Positions 12,128 to 22,479 of a DNA stretch of 64,000 nucleotides are shown one piece after another. Origin of the DNA: Corbicula japonica (lineage: Eukaryota > Mollusca > Bivalvia > Venerida > Cyrenidae); NCBI GenBank assembly GCA_038501625.1, contig JAZAYU010000008.1, positions 1,612,001 through 1,676,000 of the forward strand, in the 5' to 3' direction. The position numbers were made by a program, and so were the translations under genes. The number at the start of each line of letters is the position of its first letter. Within the stretch, counting starts at the first letter, position 1. The notes beneath the pieces are model-generated. The model was not told the origin of the DNA. It was given only the letters and a program-made list of their open reading frames with translations, and ran no database searches.

Positions 12128-12290
12128 ACATATCAGGAAAAAATAAATTAAAAAACAAACAAAGTCTTCCCACGCAGATATTAATGAAATAGGAAGAGTG
12201 TGTTCAGGTGTATAATGTGACCAATTAAAAAATAGACATAACAAACAATGAAGATAAATGAGAACTTGCGTGGTAACTGTCGGGGAGGAT
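12128..12290 (+). repeat. Diverged family Q copy
   Basis: ACATATCAGGAA opens the copy; AGGAAGAGTGTGTTCAGGTG and AGACATAACAAACAATGAAG then GAGAACTTG correspond in order to blocks of family Q (AGAGGGTATGG, GACACACCAAACAATT, GAGAACCC). Similarity is weak. Confidence 0.4.
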
Positions 12291-12748
12291 AAAATCACGT
12301 TTGATTGTAAAAAACCGTTTAGTTTAATCATATTATTATAATAATACATGTAGTTCTCTAGTACAGTAGTAGTTTTAGTTTAACATTGAAAATTTTGGAA
12401 CAATTAATTTGTTTTACAGAATATTACAATAAATAAGCAAATGGGTTGGGCTACAAGTTTTTCCAACATTAGCAGACAGCCCGTCCCAAATAACCGTCAC
12501 ATATGCCGTATATGCGATGCCTTAGTGAAATAGGTCCAGCCCAAAATACAACAACAAAAACAATCAAATTTATTGCATTAAACACAGAGTACTTATAGAC
12601 CGGTGGCCAGGAACATGTTTCCTCCCCCCCCCCCCCCCTTAGGGAATTTTGTAGACATGACTTTTCTGAAAGCCTGTTATGTCCTGGATATTTTGCAGTT
12701 TGTTTGCACTCTGGCGAGTGGGGCATAAGGGTGTTACGGAGGTTTTAA

Positions 12749-15700
12749 TATGTTACCCCTAAAATTTGTACAAAAAATATATGGATTTTGAACCTTTAAT
12801 TCTGCTCTATTCCAGCTACGATTTAGTGAAACTTATATTTTTATATAAGGATGAAGTATTATCTGTTGATTGATGTAGTTTTCTTTTCAAAATTTTTGCA
12901 CTATGGTAACATATTTAGTGTATAACATACATAACCCTAAAAAGATGAAATTTAAGTCAGAAACTTACCTGTAGGATTTTTATTTGTAATCAAACTTAGG
13001 CAATAATACATGTTTTTGAAAGCTGCATGATCAAGCAATATAAAACAGTGTGTTTTTTTTTTATAAAAATCACACTGGCAATTGTAATAATTTTACCATA
13101 ATCTTATATGTTACCATATCGCTAATTCAAACATTATATTCATGTTTTGGGATAAACAATTACAAAATGTAGACTTTAATTAAATTATTGAGCTTTACAA
13201 ATGTAAGTGTTCTTGAAACTTGCATGACTTCAAATTTTCAACATACATAACATATGTTACTTATTAAAATAAGGCGTATTTCCTTGTTTTTATTTTTTTA
13301 ATGGTGTTAGCTGATATCTATTTCAAGAAATTAATTATGTGTGCTCTGTGCAATGTCCTGATGTTTTTAAGCCCTGTGTAGATTTGTAATTACATTGAAA
13401 GTCGTTTTTTAACTAATATTACTTATTAAATGAAGTATTTTCTCTAAAACTGATAATGTTGTATAAATAACTGAACACATTTACAAAACTGTATCACAAC
13501 TATGCAATCATTTTAGATTAAACTATAAAATAATAATAGTAAGAAGTTTATAGTGTATACTATGTTATGTTATGTTATGTGGTTAAAATGTTAAAGTGTT
13601 TAAGCTTGTCCATTTTTAACCTTCAAATCTCCGTAACATACAATTCTAAAGTTACAATATTGACAAAGTACAATGCATTTATGAATTAAATGATTAGAGG
13701 GAAATTCTAAAAAAATAATTTTTAGAATTGGTTCCAAAAAAGTAAAAAGACAAGAGATAAAAAAGTTGCTTTGAAATGTGTTACAAACAAACTAATTAAA
13801 ATTAATTATATGTTACCTAATTATTTAATTAATGTTTTTTTAGAAAGATGACTTAGAATAAAGAAAATAAATTTCTAAACCGTGTTATAGTTTGTATCTA
13901 GATTACCGTAGAGTCATTCATAATGTGAATATGAACTTTCTATAAACTATATTTACTAAAAACAAAGTTGAAAGCACCAGTTCTGGTCTTTTAGAGCAAT
14001 AATAACTGACATTACTGTTAAATAAAACATGTAAAATAAGAAAAACAAATTGTCCTAAATGAAACATTATTTTTTCCATTGTTCAAAGAAAGCTTAAGAA
14101 TTTGTTAAGAATTCCTTAAGATCTTTATAAATGTTATTTTTCTTAAAGACAAATAATTGTTAAAGAGAAACATCCTAATTTGAAAGACAATCTGTGTAAT
14201 GCAGGTGATGGTAAGCTAATAGACAAGTTAACTTTGACTTATGTATAATAATTTTTTTAGGTAAAAATTCTTTTACTGTATTATAGAATGCTCATGCTGT
14301 TTCAATGTTTTACAAATTCTACACTGAACCTTAGTATTTTAGATGAATAAAACTACTTTTAAAAACATTTCTAACATCAGATAATTTAATCAGCTAATTT
14401 GTGTAAAGTTCAAATTAAGTAGCTTTTAAATTTGTTGTAGATCAACTTTAACATAATATAATATTATATAAAAAATATTTATCAAAATGTTAACTAATTG
14501 TTTGCAGTTTCTTGCTTTTCTTTTCTTATTATTTTTGCTGACTATTAAAGTAAAAATTGGTAACATTTTATAGGATGACAAAAGATATAAATAGAAAAAT
14601 AAAATGATAAAAATTGTTAATTTTGTTTATTCTTTCTTTTCTACATTTTGTTAGAACAAATTAATGTTATCTGTCTCAATCGAGAGTATCTGGACTTAGC
14701 TTTAGACTGGATGCAACAGCCTATAATAAGTGCAAACGTAAGCTGTACTACAATGTTGTCACTGAGCCATATTGATAGGTTTATTGTTAATTTAAAAAGA
14801 TTTTAAATAGGACGAACTTGAACCATCTACACCATACACATTAATTTCAAGAAATATTGAGCATTACACAGATCATTAACCTCTAAAGTTTAACAATATT
14901 TAAATTAAAAATACATAAATGTTTAATATCACCAGCATCAATACCTTAATTTCCTTTTGTAACATAATTCTTAATATATATTTCCTATTTTAATACAAGA
15001 TACATAAAGTGCAGGAAGGTTGGTAACTAAAATACGTTCTTTTGGGTAACATATTTAAAAATGGTGATTTATGATATGGTATTTATTTTTATTATGATAT
15101 AAAGCTAACTTATAGTTAAAACACATGAAGAGGTGTATTTAAACAAAAACAATTACACCAAAACTTCAAATTTTTTAACCATAGGCATAAGTATATGATA
15201 TAACATAATACTAAAGTCACATATAACTAAAGTTATGGATATTATTAACAAAGTGTTTAACACAGTTTACCTTTTAATCACACAATATGTCTTTCATAGT
15301 TTACTTCTTTATAATTTATTTTATTTATAGAAAATTAATTTGCTATCTTTGAGATGTTTTTTTTGCATTTTTTTCCAGATATTTTATTTTTGGAATTTCC
15401 AAATATATGTATTTATTTACATACATAAAACAAGAAGTGTGTCTCAATGTGACTTAATTACATTTAAATTCTGCATTCTAATTTATATTAATAAATTAAA
15501 CAAATAAAACAGAAATTACTTGCTTATGCAAGTTAGAAATGTTTCATACAACTTTTTAAACTAGGTTTTGATGTTAAGTAACATATCTTAATGACTATTT
15601 ATAGACCTATACCTTAGGTTGCAGATGTTTTATTGCATTAAAAATTAAAAAAAACCATCTTCCTGGTGTAGAAAAAAATAGGTTTATTTCAGAACTTTTA

Positions 15701-16273
15701 TATTTGCCAATTATTTCTTCCAATCATAAAATGTTATCAAACGTCACATATTCAAACAGGCGTTACGGTAAAACGCCCCACTCGCCAGAAAGCAAACAAA
15801 TTGCAAAATGCGAAGAATGGGATACGCTTTCAGAAAAACATACCCTTCACAATTCCCCCAGGTGGGAGGGGTCTATTGGAAGCTCAAGGTCTAATACAAT
15901 TATGGCCTGTTTTCCCATGTTCTTTTTTTTTCGGTAACATATTTCAATATAGCGTTACGGGCTTATGTCCCAATGTATGTCACTGTATTACATTTGTCCT
16001 GAATTCTCATTTATCTTACTATATTTTACTTATAAGCACAAATTACTTGCTACTGCAAGTAAGAAATGTTTCATACATCTTATTTTACTAGGTTTTTATG
16101 TTAAGTAACATAACTTAATCACTATTTTAGACCAATAACTTAGGTTACAGATGTTTTATTACATAAGTAATGTAGATAAGAGCTTCCTGGTGTAGAAAAA
16201 ATAGGTTTATTTTAGAACTTTTATAATTATCAAATATTTCATTCTTACACAAACTTTTTTCAAAGGTAACATA
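12749..16273. repeat. Twelve GTAACATA/TATGTTAC motifs
   Basis: The octamer GTAACATA occurs at 12906, 13633, 14959, 15046, 15578, 15934, 16105 and 16266, and its complement TATGTTAC at 12749, 13107, 13253 and 13809. Chance would give far fewer than one to about one in 3.9 kb, depending on AT content. Several are preceded by G and followed by TT. They are spread over the whole element, not only the terminal repeats. Confidence 0.8.
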
Positions 16274-16424
16274 TTCAAACAGGCGTTACGGAAAACGCCC
16301 CACTCGCCAGAATGCAAACAAATTGCAAAATGCGTAGAATGGTATAGGCTTTCAGAAAAACATACCCTTCAAAATTCCCCAAGGGGGGGGGGGGGTCTAT
16401 TGGCAGCTCAAGGTCTATTATAAC
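15432..16424 (+). repeat. Two ~525-bp tandem units
   Basis: Unit 1 (about 15432-15955) and unit 2 (about 15960-16424) share, in order, TCAATGT, ATTACTTGC, GCAAGTNAGAAATGTTTCAT, GTTAAGTAACATA, CTTCCTGGTGTAGAAAAAA, AGGTTTATTT, CAAACAGGCGTTACGG, GCCCCACTCGCCAGAA and GCAAACAAATTGCAAAATGC. The second unit ends in a run of G where the first has GGTGGGAGGGG. Confidence 0.85.
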
Positions 16425-16466
16425 TAACACATAAATATTAAACGTATTCTGTGTTTTAATGTTATC

Positions 16467-17150
16467 ATCGCTGACCCATGTGCTCTGCCTTTACTAATAT
16501 CAACATCTGATCTGTTTGTTTTATGTTTTTATTAAAATGTGGTTTTCTATTATAAACTTGTTTATGCTGTCGTCAGAATGAAGATGTGCGTTGGTGTAAA
16601 CAATCAACCTTTCATATTTTGTAAGTTTTATTTTTTATTTATAAAAACGACATGTTTATTGTAAATATTTTAAAAGATCAATAATACAAAAAGGTCTGGG
16701 AAGGAGACCCATTGCTTTTTTTTTAATAAAAAAAGTAATATATGCAAATCAGGAATTGCCACACTCACAAAACACAGAGTTCCGCGGGATCTTCGTGCCG
16801 CGTGCAATGTTGAATTCACATTATGTCACAAGGTACAAACACGCTCACGGATTTACACATCGCCATTTCATAATCCTAATCCCAGACTTTTCTCATAGTC
16901 TATATTCACTGTTGAAGGGGATGCCTACTCTTGATAGCTCTAGCTTTTATCACACCGAAAACACCTTATAAAAATTTAGTCGTCTTTATGTATTGGCAAT
17001 AAAATTGAATGTGCATATGGTCGGAGTCATATACTTGAAGAATCGGCATATCTTACTTAAACGGAAGAAAATTCAAGATGGGGTGATTAACTTGAAGCCA
17101 ACATATACTTAAAGATGTTCTTTTGATTAAAAATCAATATAGGTATCCTA
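16467..17150. other. No gene; family Q 5' fragment
   Basis: The only recognisable item is TATGCAAATCAGGAATTGCC followed by ACACTCACAAAACACAG (16741-16778), the start of family Q. It breaks off into unrelated sequence, including a 71-codon ORF (16756-16971) with no domain. Confidence 0.55.
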
Positions 17151-17410
17151 TAAATTAGTTCAAAGCTAAAACTGGTGACCATAAATCAAATTATTTCTCA
17201 ATGACCTTGACATTCAACCTTTTGACACTAAAACAATAGAGGTCATATATGCACACTGAACAATATTCATATCATGTTCTATGAACTTGATCAAATCATT
17301 CCTCGTAAATGAATGAAAATCGTTAGAGGACAACCATGACCTATTTGCCATCAAAACAACAGTTGTCATTTACTGAACATGATCATTCTCTATCCCAAGC
17401 ATAACCTGTG
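17150..17410 (+). repeat. Short ~135-bp tandem repeat, GACCTTGAC type
   Basis: ATGACCTTGACATTCAACCT (17201) and CATGACCTATTTGCCATCAA (17336) start two related units about 135 bp apart. Both run through AAACAA(T/C)AG then a (G)TCAT block. The ACCTTGAC core and the length relate it to the longer ~145-bp arrays at 53-56 kb and 60-63 kb. Confidence 0.5.
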
Positions 17411-17423
17411 CTAACGGTTAAAA

Positions 17424-17610
17424 AGCTGAGCATGGAAACCAGTCTCAAATATCTAGCATCTGTGGCCAAGGTTATAAAACTGAGAATGGAAACAAGTCTC
17501 AAATCTCAAGCATCTGTTTGGCTGAAATGGCGACCAGGCGCCATTTCAGCCAATCAGATCCTTGAGATTTGAGACTGGCTTTCAATATCAGTTTTATAAC
17601 CTTCAGCCCC
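17424..17610. repeat. Family P palindrome, subfamily A, with an extra left arm
   Basis: A partial left arm (17424-17464, AAGCTGAGCATGGAAACCAG) is followed by a full palindrome: left arm 17466-17534 (AAGGTTATAAAACTGAGAAT) and right arm 17538-17610 (GCCATTTCAGCCAATCAG to TTATAACCTTCAGCCC). Confidence 0.85.
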
Positions 17611-17921
17611 GAGCCAATCTGGCCCCGTGATTATAAAACTTTTTTCATGCTCAACTCAATTCTGTGCTCAAACTTAAAATATAAAAAACATTACCAGTCA
17701 TCTTAAATAAGGAATAATTTTCTGTTCAACAGTTGTTGTATAGAGCAATTGTGTCAACTTTTCAGTTTAAAATGTTTTATTTTATATAATGAACAGAAAA
17801 GAAGCCATCAAATTTTCATGCTCAAATTGAGTCGAGCACGAAAAAAGTTTTATAATCACGGGGCCAGATCCTTGAGATTTGAGACGGGTTTCCAAACACA
17901 GTGTTATAACCTTCAGCCCTG
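17611..17921. repeat. Family P right arm split by a MITE
   Basis: GAGCCAA (17611-17617) and TCCTTGAGATTTGAGACGGG to TTATAACCTTCAGCCC (17869-17918) together make one family P right arm. The two parts are separated by the hairpin element at 17618-17868. Confidence 0.8.
17618..17868. mobile_element. 251-bp MITE inside a family P arm
   Basis: Inverted ends of about 45 bp start TCTGGCCCCGTGATTATAAA and continue through TTTTTTC(A/G)TGCTC(A/G)ACTCAAT. The interior has no coding capacity. Because it interrupts a known repeat, both boundaries are visible. No clear target duplication remains apart from the TCT/AGA at the termini, which may belong to the element. Confidence 0.8.
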
Positions 17922-17924
17922 TCC

Positions 17925-19215
17925 TCATGTATTTATTGGAAATAAATTATCATGTGAAAGTAATAGTGACTTTTATTTTTTGGTAGATTTTAAAGCACTC
18001 AACCGACCAAAATATGTCATTCAAAGGTTGCAATACAAGTATACAGTTATTGATCAGAAACACATTTTCATTTAAGGTCACTGTGCCGTTGGTCTTTGAC
18101 TTTATAATATCAACAAAATATTGGGCCTTTTACTGACCATGGATAATAACCGTATAAAGTTTGCTTACGGAACGTTTAACTGTCCTTTAATTATTTATTG
18201 ATATCAGAAAAGTAAACGGGCGGACTTACAGCCTATGTCCGTTTCTTGAAAGGGGCCTATAAAAGCTAGACATATATAGCACAACCAGTCAACCTATCAA
18301 ACCTACCATGTCAAAGAGATCACCACGACCGCTATTCTGCGGCATTATTGTTTACATCCTGCCAAAATAAAAGAAATATAAAAAGTTAAACATGTGCATT
18401 CAAGCAACACCAACATGCAAACATGGTGTAATTACACATGTTTCAACTAAACAGGTTCGCACACTATCTTATTTTCACTCTATCTTTTAATTTTTCCATA
18501 AATCGCTGAGCTACTCCCAGACGAAAAAGCCATGTTCACGCGCTACATAAATTACCTTAGTGAAATTTCATCCGTTCTGTTAGTGTTGTATTTCCATCTT
18601 GCGTAGTGTGGCGACATTTAAAGTTCGCCAAATACTGCCGTAAAGTGCTGATATTAGGAATGTTTTTAATTACAAAAACTGTTTTCATAGTAGCTTGAAT
18701 TCCATAATAATTAGCATGAACGCCTGCTGAACATAATTATATAATACAAATGTTATGAGGGCATTTCTTCTTCTAAAAAGGTACTGCTTCTGCGGTTTTT
18801 TTTGTTAACGAAACATTATTGTTGAAAAAAAAAGGTGAAATATGCATATCAGGAATTGCCAAATTCAGAAGTCACAGCCTGCGTTCAGCCTAAACAAAAC
18901 ATAAACGCTTCTATGTCTTGGTAACAAAAGATACACAAAGTGCATTGAAAAGTCATAATTGTAAGCTTTAGTAATACTTTAGCTGCTATCAGTTTTTTAG
19001 AAATACACATAAACGCAAAAATTAAATAAAATAAAAATAAAAAAGGGTTGAGCATCCAACAAGTTCTAACAATATTATATTTTACTCATTTTGCGAACAA
19101 TAAGCATCCAACAACAAGACTATCTATGCTTAAAAAGAAACTCAACGCTGCTTATTTTCCTGTTTTCACGGATTTGGTTTGACGAGCTATTTTATTGTTG
19201 TTGGAACTAAAAAGT
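17925..19215. other. No gene; family Q 5' fragment
   Basis: TATGCATATCAGGAATTGCC (18841-18860) followed by AAATTCAGAAGTCACAGCCT is the head of a family Q copy that breaks off. I recognise nothing else in the stretch. Confidence 0.5.
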
Positions 19216-19221
19216 GAACGG

Positions 19222-20141
19222 TTTTTTTTCGGCGTTTGCTGTCTAAGCTCACTTTTGACCTAGTTTTTCGACCAATGAAATGTTGTAAATAATGCTCGTA
19301 TTCTCTTATTATGCAGAGGGAAAATGAAATAAACTATTTCACTTGGTAGCTATTTACACCAGAGAGGCATCTAGCAGGCTGGAGAGGTATCTAGTGGGAT
19401 TTTATTATTTTGCAGCGGAAAAATCAAATAGATTAATTAGATTGGTTGTTAGTGGGTGTTGTATTGGAGGAAAAACATATTTACGATTTAAGTAACCAGT
19501 TAAGTCAATATTGATGGCTTAAATACAATATTATATGGAATATTCTTGGGTGTCACTTGCATACAATACACAGTGTAAAACGAAAGAGAAGTGTAGATAT
19601 TCCTAGTTCTTACTGATTGTTAATTTCAAATTCGTAAGACAAGTTCATTGTAGTGTTGTGGCTAACACTCTCGCCTCTCAAGCGGAAGCCCCGGGTTCAA
19701 TACTCAGGACAGACACTTTTTTTAAACTTAATATACGTAAAAGTTGAAAGATTTCGCTCTTGTAACAGGCTGTTATTATTTATATTTATTAAATTTCAAG
19801 GACATTTATTCATCTTGAATTCTCACTCTACACGAGGTATTTTATTGAAACTGAATATTTTGCTTCTTTAATTGACTTGTTATCACTATATGAAATTGTT
19901 GCAACAGCTTCAACATTTTTTTTGAAAGACACTTTCAATAAATTTATGAGTTGTCATGATTCGGTCGCTTAATCTCTAAGTCATACTAAGAAGGCAGGGA
20001 GGGTTCGTCAACAGCTATAACAAATAAAATAATATAACTAAACTGTGTCTGCTTTGCCTCTCTGTATTTCTTTCTTTCTTATATACATGTATATATAAAT
20101 CTTTTCCATCAACGCCGTTTATCTTTTTTAAAGATATTTCT
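19222..20141 (+). repeat. ~920-bp direct repeat, copy 1
   Basis: Nearly identical to 21532-22479. It opens TTTTTTTTCGGCGTT and ends CTTTTTTAAAGATATTTCTT. It carries a tRNA-like segment at 19643-19713. Differences from copy 2 are scattered point changes and a 25-bp segment absent here near 19607. No ORF of interest. It could be a dispersed element of unknown class or one end of a local duplication. Confidence 0.9.
19643..19713 (+). repeat. tRNA-like segment (Glu/Asp type), copy 1
   Basis: TAGTGTTGTGGCTAACACTC fits a tRNA D-arm/A-box region and CCCCGGGTTCAATACTCAGG a T-arm/B-box region, at normal tRNA spacing. CCTCTCAAGCGGAAG lies where the anticodon arm belongs, with CTC in the loop as in tRNA-Glu. 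Acceptor pairing is poor and the box B match is imperfect, so a working tRNA is unlikely; a tRNA-derived SINE head is the better reading. Confidence 0.55.
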
Positions 20142-20377
20142 TCTTTAAACTTTTCTGTGCATCGATATTTTTGGTGCATGAAACAAGTGCTTAGTCGTTA
20201 GTTTCATTAAAAGAGCATTTAGATTTTGTATATATATCTTTAGTTAAACAAAGTTCTAAAGTTTCAGGTTTCTTTTATTTTGCTGAGTATAAGTTTTTAA
20301 ATCATCACTTACACTGACTAGTGTGTGGGCTTTTTGAACCTATTAATCTTAGAAAACTGTTTTTTTTTGCTTTTTAG

Positions 20378-20483
20378 AAAACGGCGCAGGATTGAAGTTG
20401 AAGGAAACATAAAACCATTTACCACCCGCACATCGAGAATGACAAAATATATTAGCCTTTTTACCGTTGAAAGTGGCAACCCT
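20378..20483 (+). CDS. Candidate internal exon, gene unrecognised
   Basis: A strong acceptor (a T-rich tract from 20359, then CTTTTTAG ending at 20377) is followed by 106 bp and a consensus donor GTGAGTAA (20484-). One base completes a split codon, then 35 open codons follow: KRRRIEVEGNIKPFTTRTSR, then MTKYISLFTVESGNP, ending in phase 0. The basic start and the TKYISLFTVESG segment look protein-like, but I recognise no family. It lies in the unique interval between the two ~930-bp direct repeats. No partner exon was identified, so this could be chance. Confidence 0.4.
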
Positions 20484-20845
20484 GTGAGTAACCATATTTG
20501 TTTGATTCTGATGTGGGCTTTTCTTTTTTTTTAATGTAAATTTGTTAGTTAGAAACCGTGCTGATTGCTGTTATGTATGTATCCTCGACTTATCTCGAAA
20601 TATCTTAAAATATAAACGAAACAAATCTTTTACTTGTTGACGATATTTCAAACAGAAATTGTTAGGACAATATGTTGGTGGCGGAAGAGTATGATATAGA
20701 AATTTTATTTCATAAATATTAGACTTGATGCTGTTAAAATTGCTAAGGTGTTCACACAGTCCGAGAGTATTTATTTTCAAAAATGGTCTCTGCTTAAATG
20801 GCCTGAATTTTGTGTATTTCTATTTTAAAAAAAAACCAACAAAAT

Positions 20846-20985
20846 ATGCATATTAGAAATGGCTACATCATCTAGACACAACATCTCCTCACAGCCAAAG
20901 GTACAAAGGTGCAGAGGAGAAGAGAGCATGGTAATACAATGATTTCAAAATATGCGCCTTGGAACGGTTAGTGGCAAAACAATTT
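20846..20985 (+). repeat. Family Q, 5' half
   Basis: TATGCATATTAGAAATGGCT opens the copy; CACAGCCAAAGGTACA, GAGAAGAGAGCATGGTAATA and TTGGAACGGTTAGTGGCAAA follow in family order, then similarity ends. Confidence 0.75.
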
Positions 20986-21239
20986 AACATCAATTCTGAA
21001 CTATTTATGTAATAAATATTGTATAAAATGGACAGTAAAATTAATTGAGAACATGATAAACATGCTTTGATGGTATGGTTATAATTTCTTAGTTTCTTAA
21101 AGTCAAAACTGCCTTTGTGTTCTTGCTGATTTAACACCAGATGTTCTAATATCAGTAATTCTTTGATTACCCACCTTTTTTGCTTAACTTTGCTATAACC
21201 TTCTTTTGTTTTGAATTCAACATTGCCGAGATGATAGGC

Positions 21240-21533
21240 GGGTTGGTGCTAATTCAACAAGACTACTTGTTCTTGTTTGTTCATATAAGGACCTGTTGAG
21301 GTAAGTGTGAGTTTGGTGAACCCTAGATCCTCGTTAAAACCACAAGCGGTAAAAAGTTTTGACCGTTCCAAAGCGGAAAGCCATCGGGTTCTTATTTTCG
21401 TTAATTGTTTTGGGTGTTTATTATGAAATTGATTATTTAGATCTACAGACTCTTTTAATCTCTACGTTTTCATTTGGCTATTGTAAGGGTAGGCTGTGTC
21501 ATCTGGATAGGGCCATTTCCTGATATGCATATT
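21240..21533 (-). repeat. Family Q, reversed copy
   Basis: Read on the minus strand it gives GATATGCAT..., AGGAAATGGCCCTATCCAGA, then AACAATTAACGAAAATAAGA, TTTGGAACGGTCAAAACTTT, a CTAGGGTTCACCAAACTCAC block and TTATATGAACAAACAAGAAC. It abuts copy 2 of the ~930-bp direct repeat and forms an inverted pair with 20846-20985. Confidence 0.7.
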
Positions 21534-22479
21534 TTTTTTTTCGGCGTTAGCTGTCTAAGCTCACTTTTGACCTAGTTTTTCGACCAATGAAATGTTGTAA
21601 ATATTACTCGTATTCTCTTATTATGCAGAGGGAAAATGAAATAAACTATTTCGATTGGTAGCTATTTTCACCAGAGAGGCATCTAGCAGGCTGGAGAGGT
21701 ATCTAGTGGGATTTTATTATTATGCAGCGGAAAAATCAAATAGATTAATTAGATTGGTTGTTAGTGGGTGTTGTATTGGAGGAAAAACATATTTACGATT
21801 TAAGTAACCAGTTAAGTCAATAGTGATGCTTGAAATACAATATTATATGGAATATTCTTGGGTGTCACTTGCATACAATACACAGTGTAAAACGAAAGAG
21901 AATTGTAGATATTCCTAGTTCTTACTGGTTCCTTCTAGTTCCTTTGATACTGATTGTTAATTTCAAGTTCGTAAGACAAGTTCATTGTAGTGTAGTGGCT
22001 AACACTCTCGCCTCTCAAAGCGGAGGCCCCGGGTTCAATACTCAGGACGGACACTTATTTTAAACTTCATATACGTAAAAGTTGGTAGATTTCGCTCTTG
22101 TAACAGGCTGTTATTATTTATATTTATTAAATTTCAAGGACATTTATTCATTTTGAATTCTCACTCTACACGAGATATTTTATTGAAACTGAATATTTTG
22201 CTTCTTTAATCGACTTGTTATCACTATATGAAATTGTTGCAACAGCTTCAACATTTTTTTTTAAGACACTTTCAATAAATTTATGAGTTGTCATGATTCG
22301 GTCGCTTAATCTCTAAGTCATACTAAGAAGGCAGGGAGGGTTCGTCAACAGCTATAACAAATAAAATAAAATAACTAAACTGTGTCTGCATTGCCTCTCT
22401 GTATTTCTTTCTTTCTTATATACATGTATATATAAATCTTTTCCATCAACGCCGTTTATCTTTTTTAAAGATATTTCTT
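21532..22479 (+). repeat. ~950-bp direct repeat, copy 2
   Basis: Nearly identical to 19222-20141 across its length, including the tRNA-like segment, the GAAATTGTTGCAACAGCTTC block and the CTCTCTGTATTTCTTTCTTT block. It contains about 25 extra bases around GGTTCCTTCTAGTTCCTTTG (21928-21955). Flanks differ from those of copy 1. Confidence 0.9.
21980..22051 (+). repeat. tRNA-like segment (Glu/Asp type), copy 2
   Basis: TAGTGTAGTGGCTAACACTC is a better A-box match than copy 1 (T-R-G-Y-N-N-A-N-N-N-G satisfied), with GCCTCTCAAAGCGGAGGC in the anticodon region and GGGTTCAATACTC as B box. Read as a tRNA pseudogene or SINE head rather than a functional tRNA, since the acceptor ends do not pair. Confidence 0.55.

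Larger units (their letters stand above)
12573..16466. mobile_element. 3.9-kb AT-rich TIR element, non-autonomous
   Basis: Left terminal region 12573-12757 and right terminal region 16262-16466 are inverted copies. Shared blocks are ATTAAACACAG, a C-run (12620-12637) matching a G-run (16383-16395), AGGGAATTTTG, TTTCTGAAAGCCT, AATTTGTTTGCATTCTGGCG, GAGTGGGGC, a GTTACG block and TATGTTAC. The interior is very AT-rich with no ORF of note and no transposase. The right third is a tandem duplication (15432-16424). The class is not identifiable. Confidence 0.75.

Noticed and set aside
19222..22479. LTR retrotransposon with ~930-bp LTRs
   Set aside because: The repeats do not start TG or end CA, no primer-binding site or gag/pol trace lies between them, and flanks show no short target duplication.
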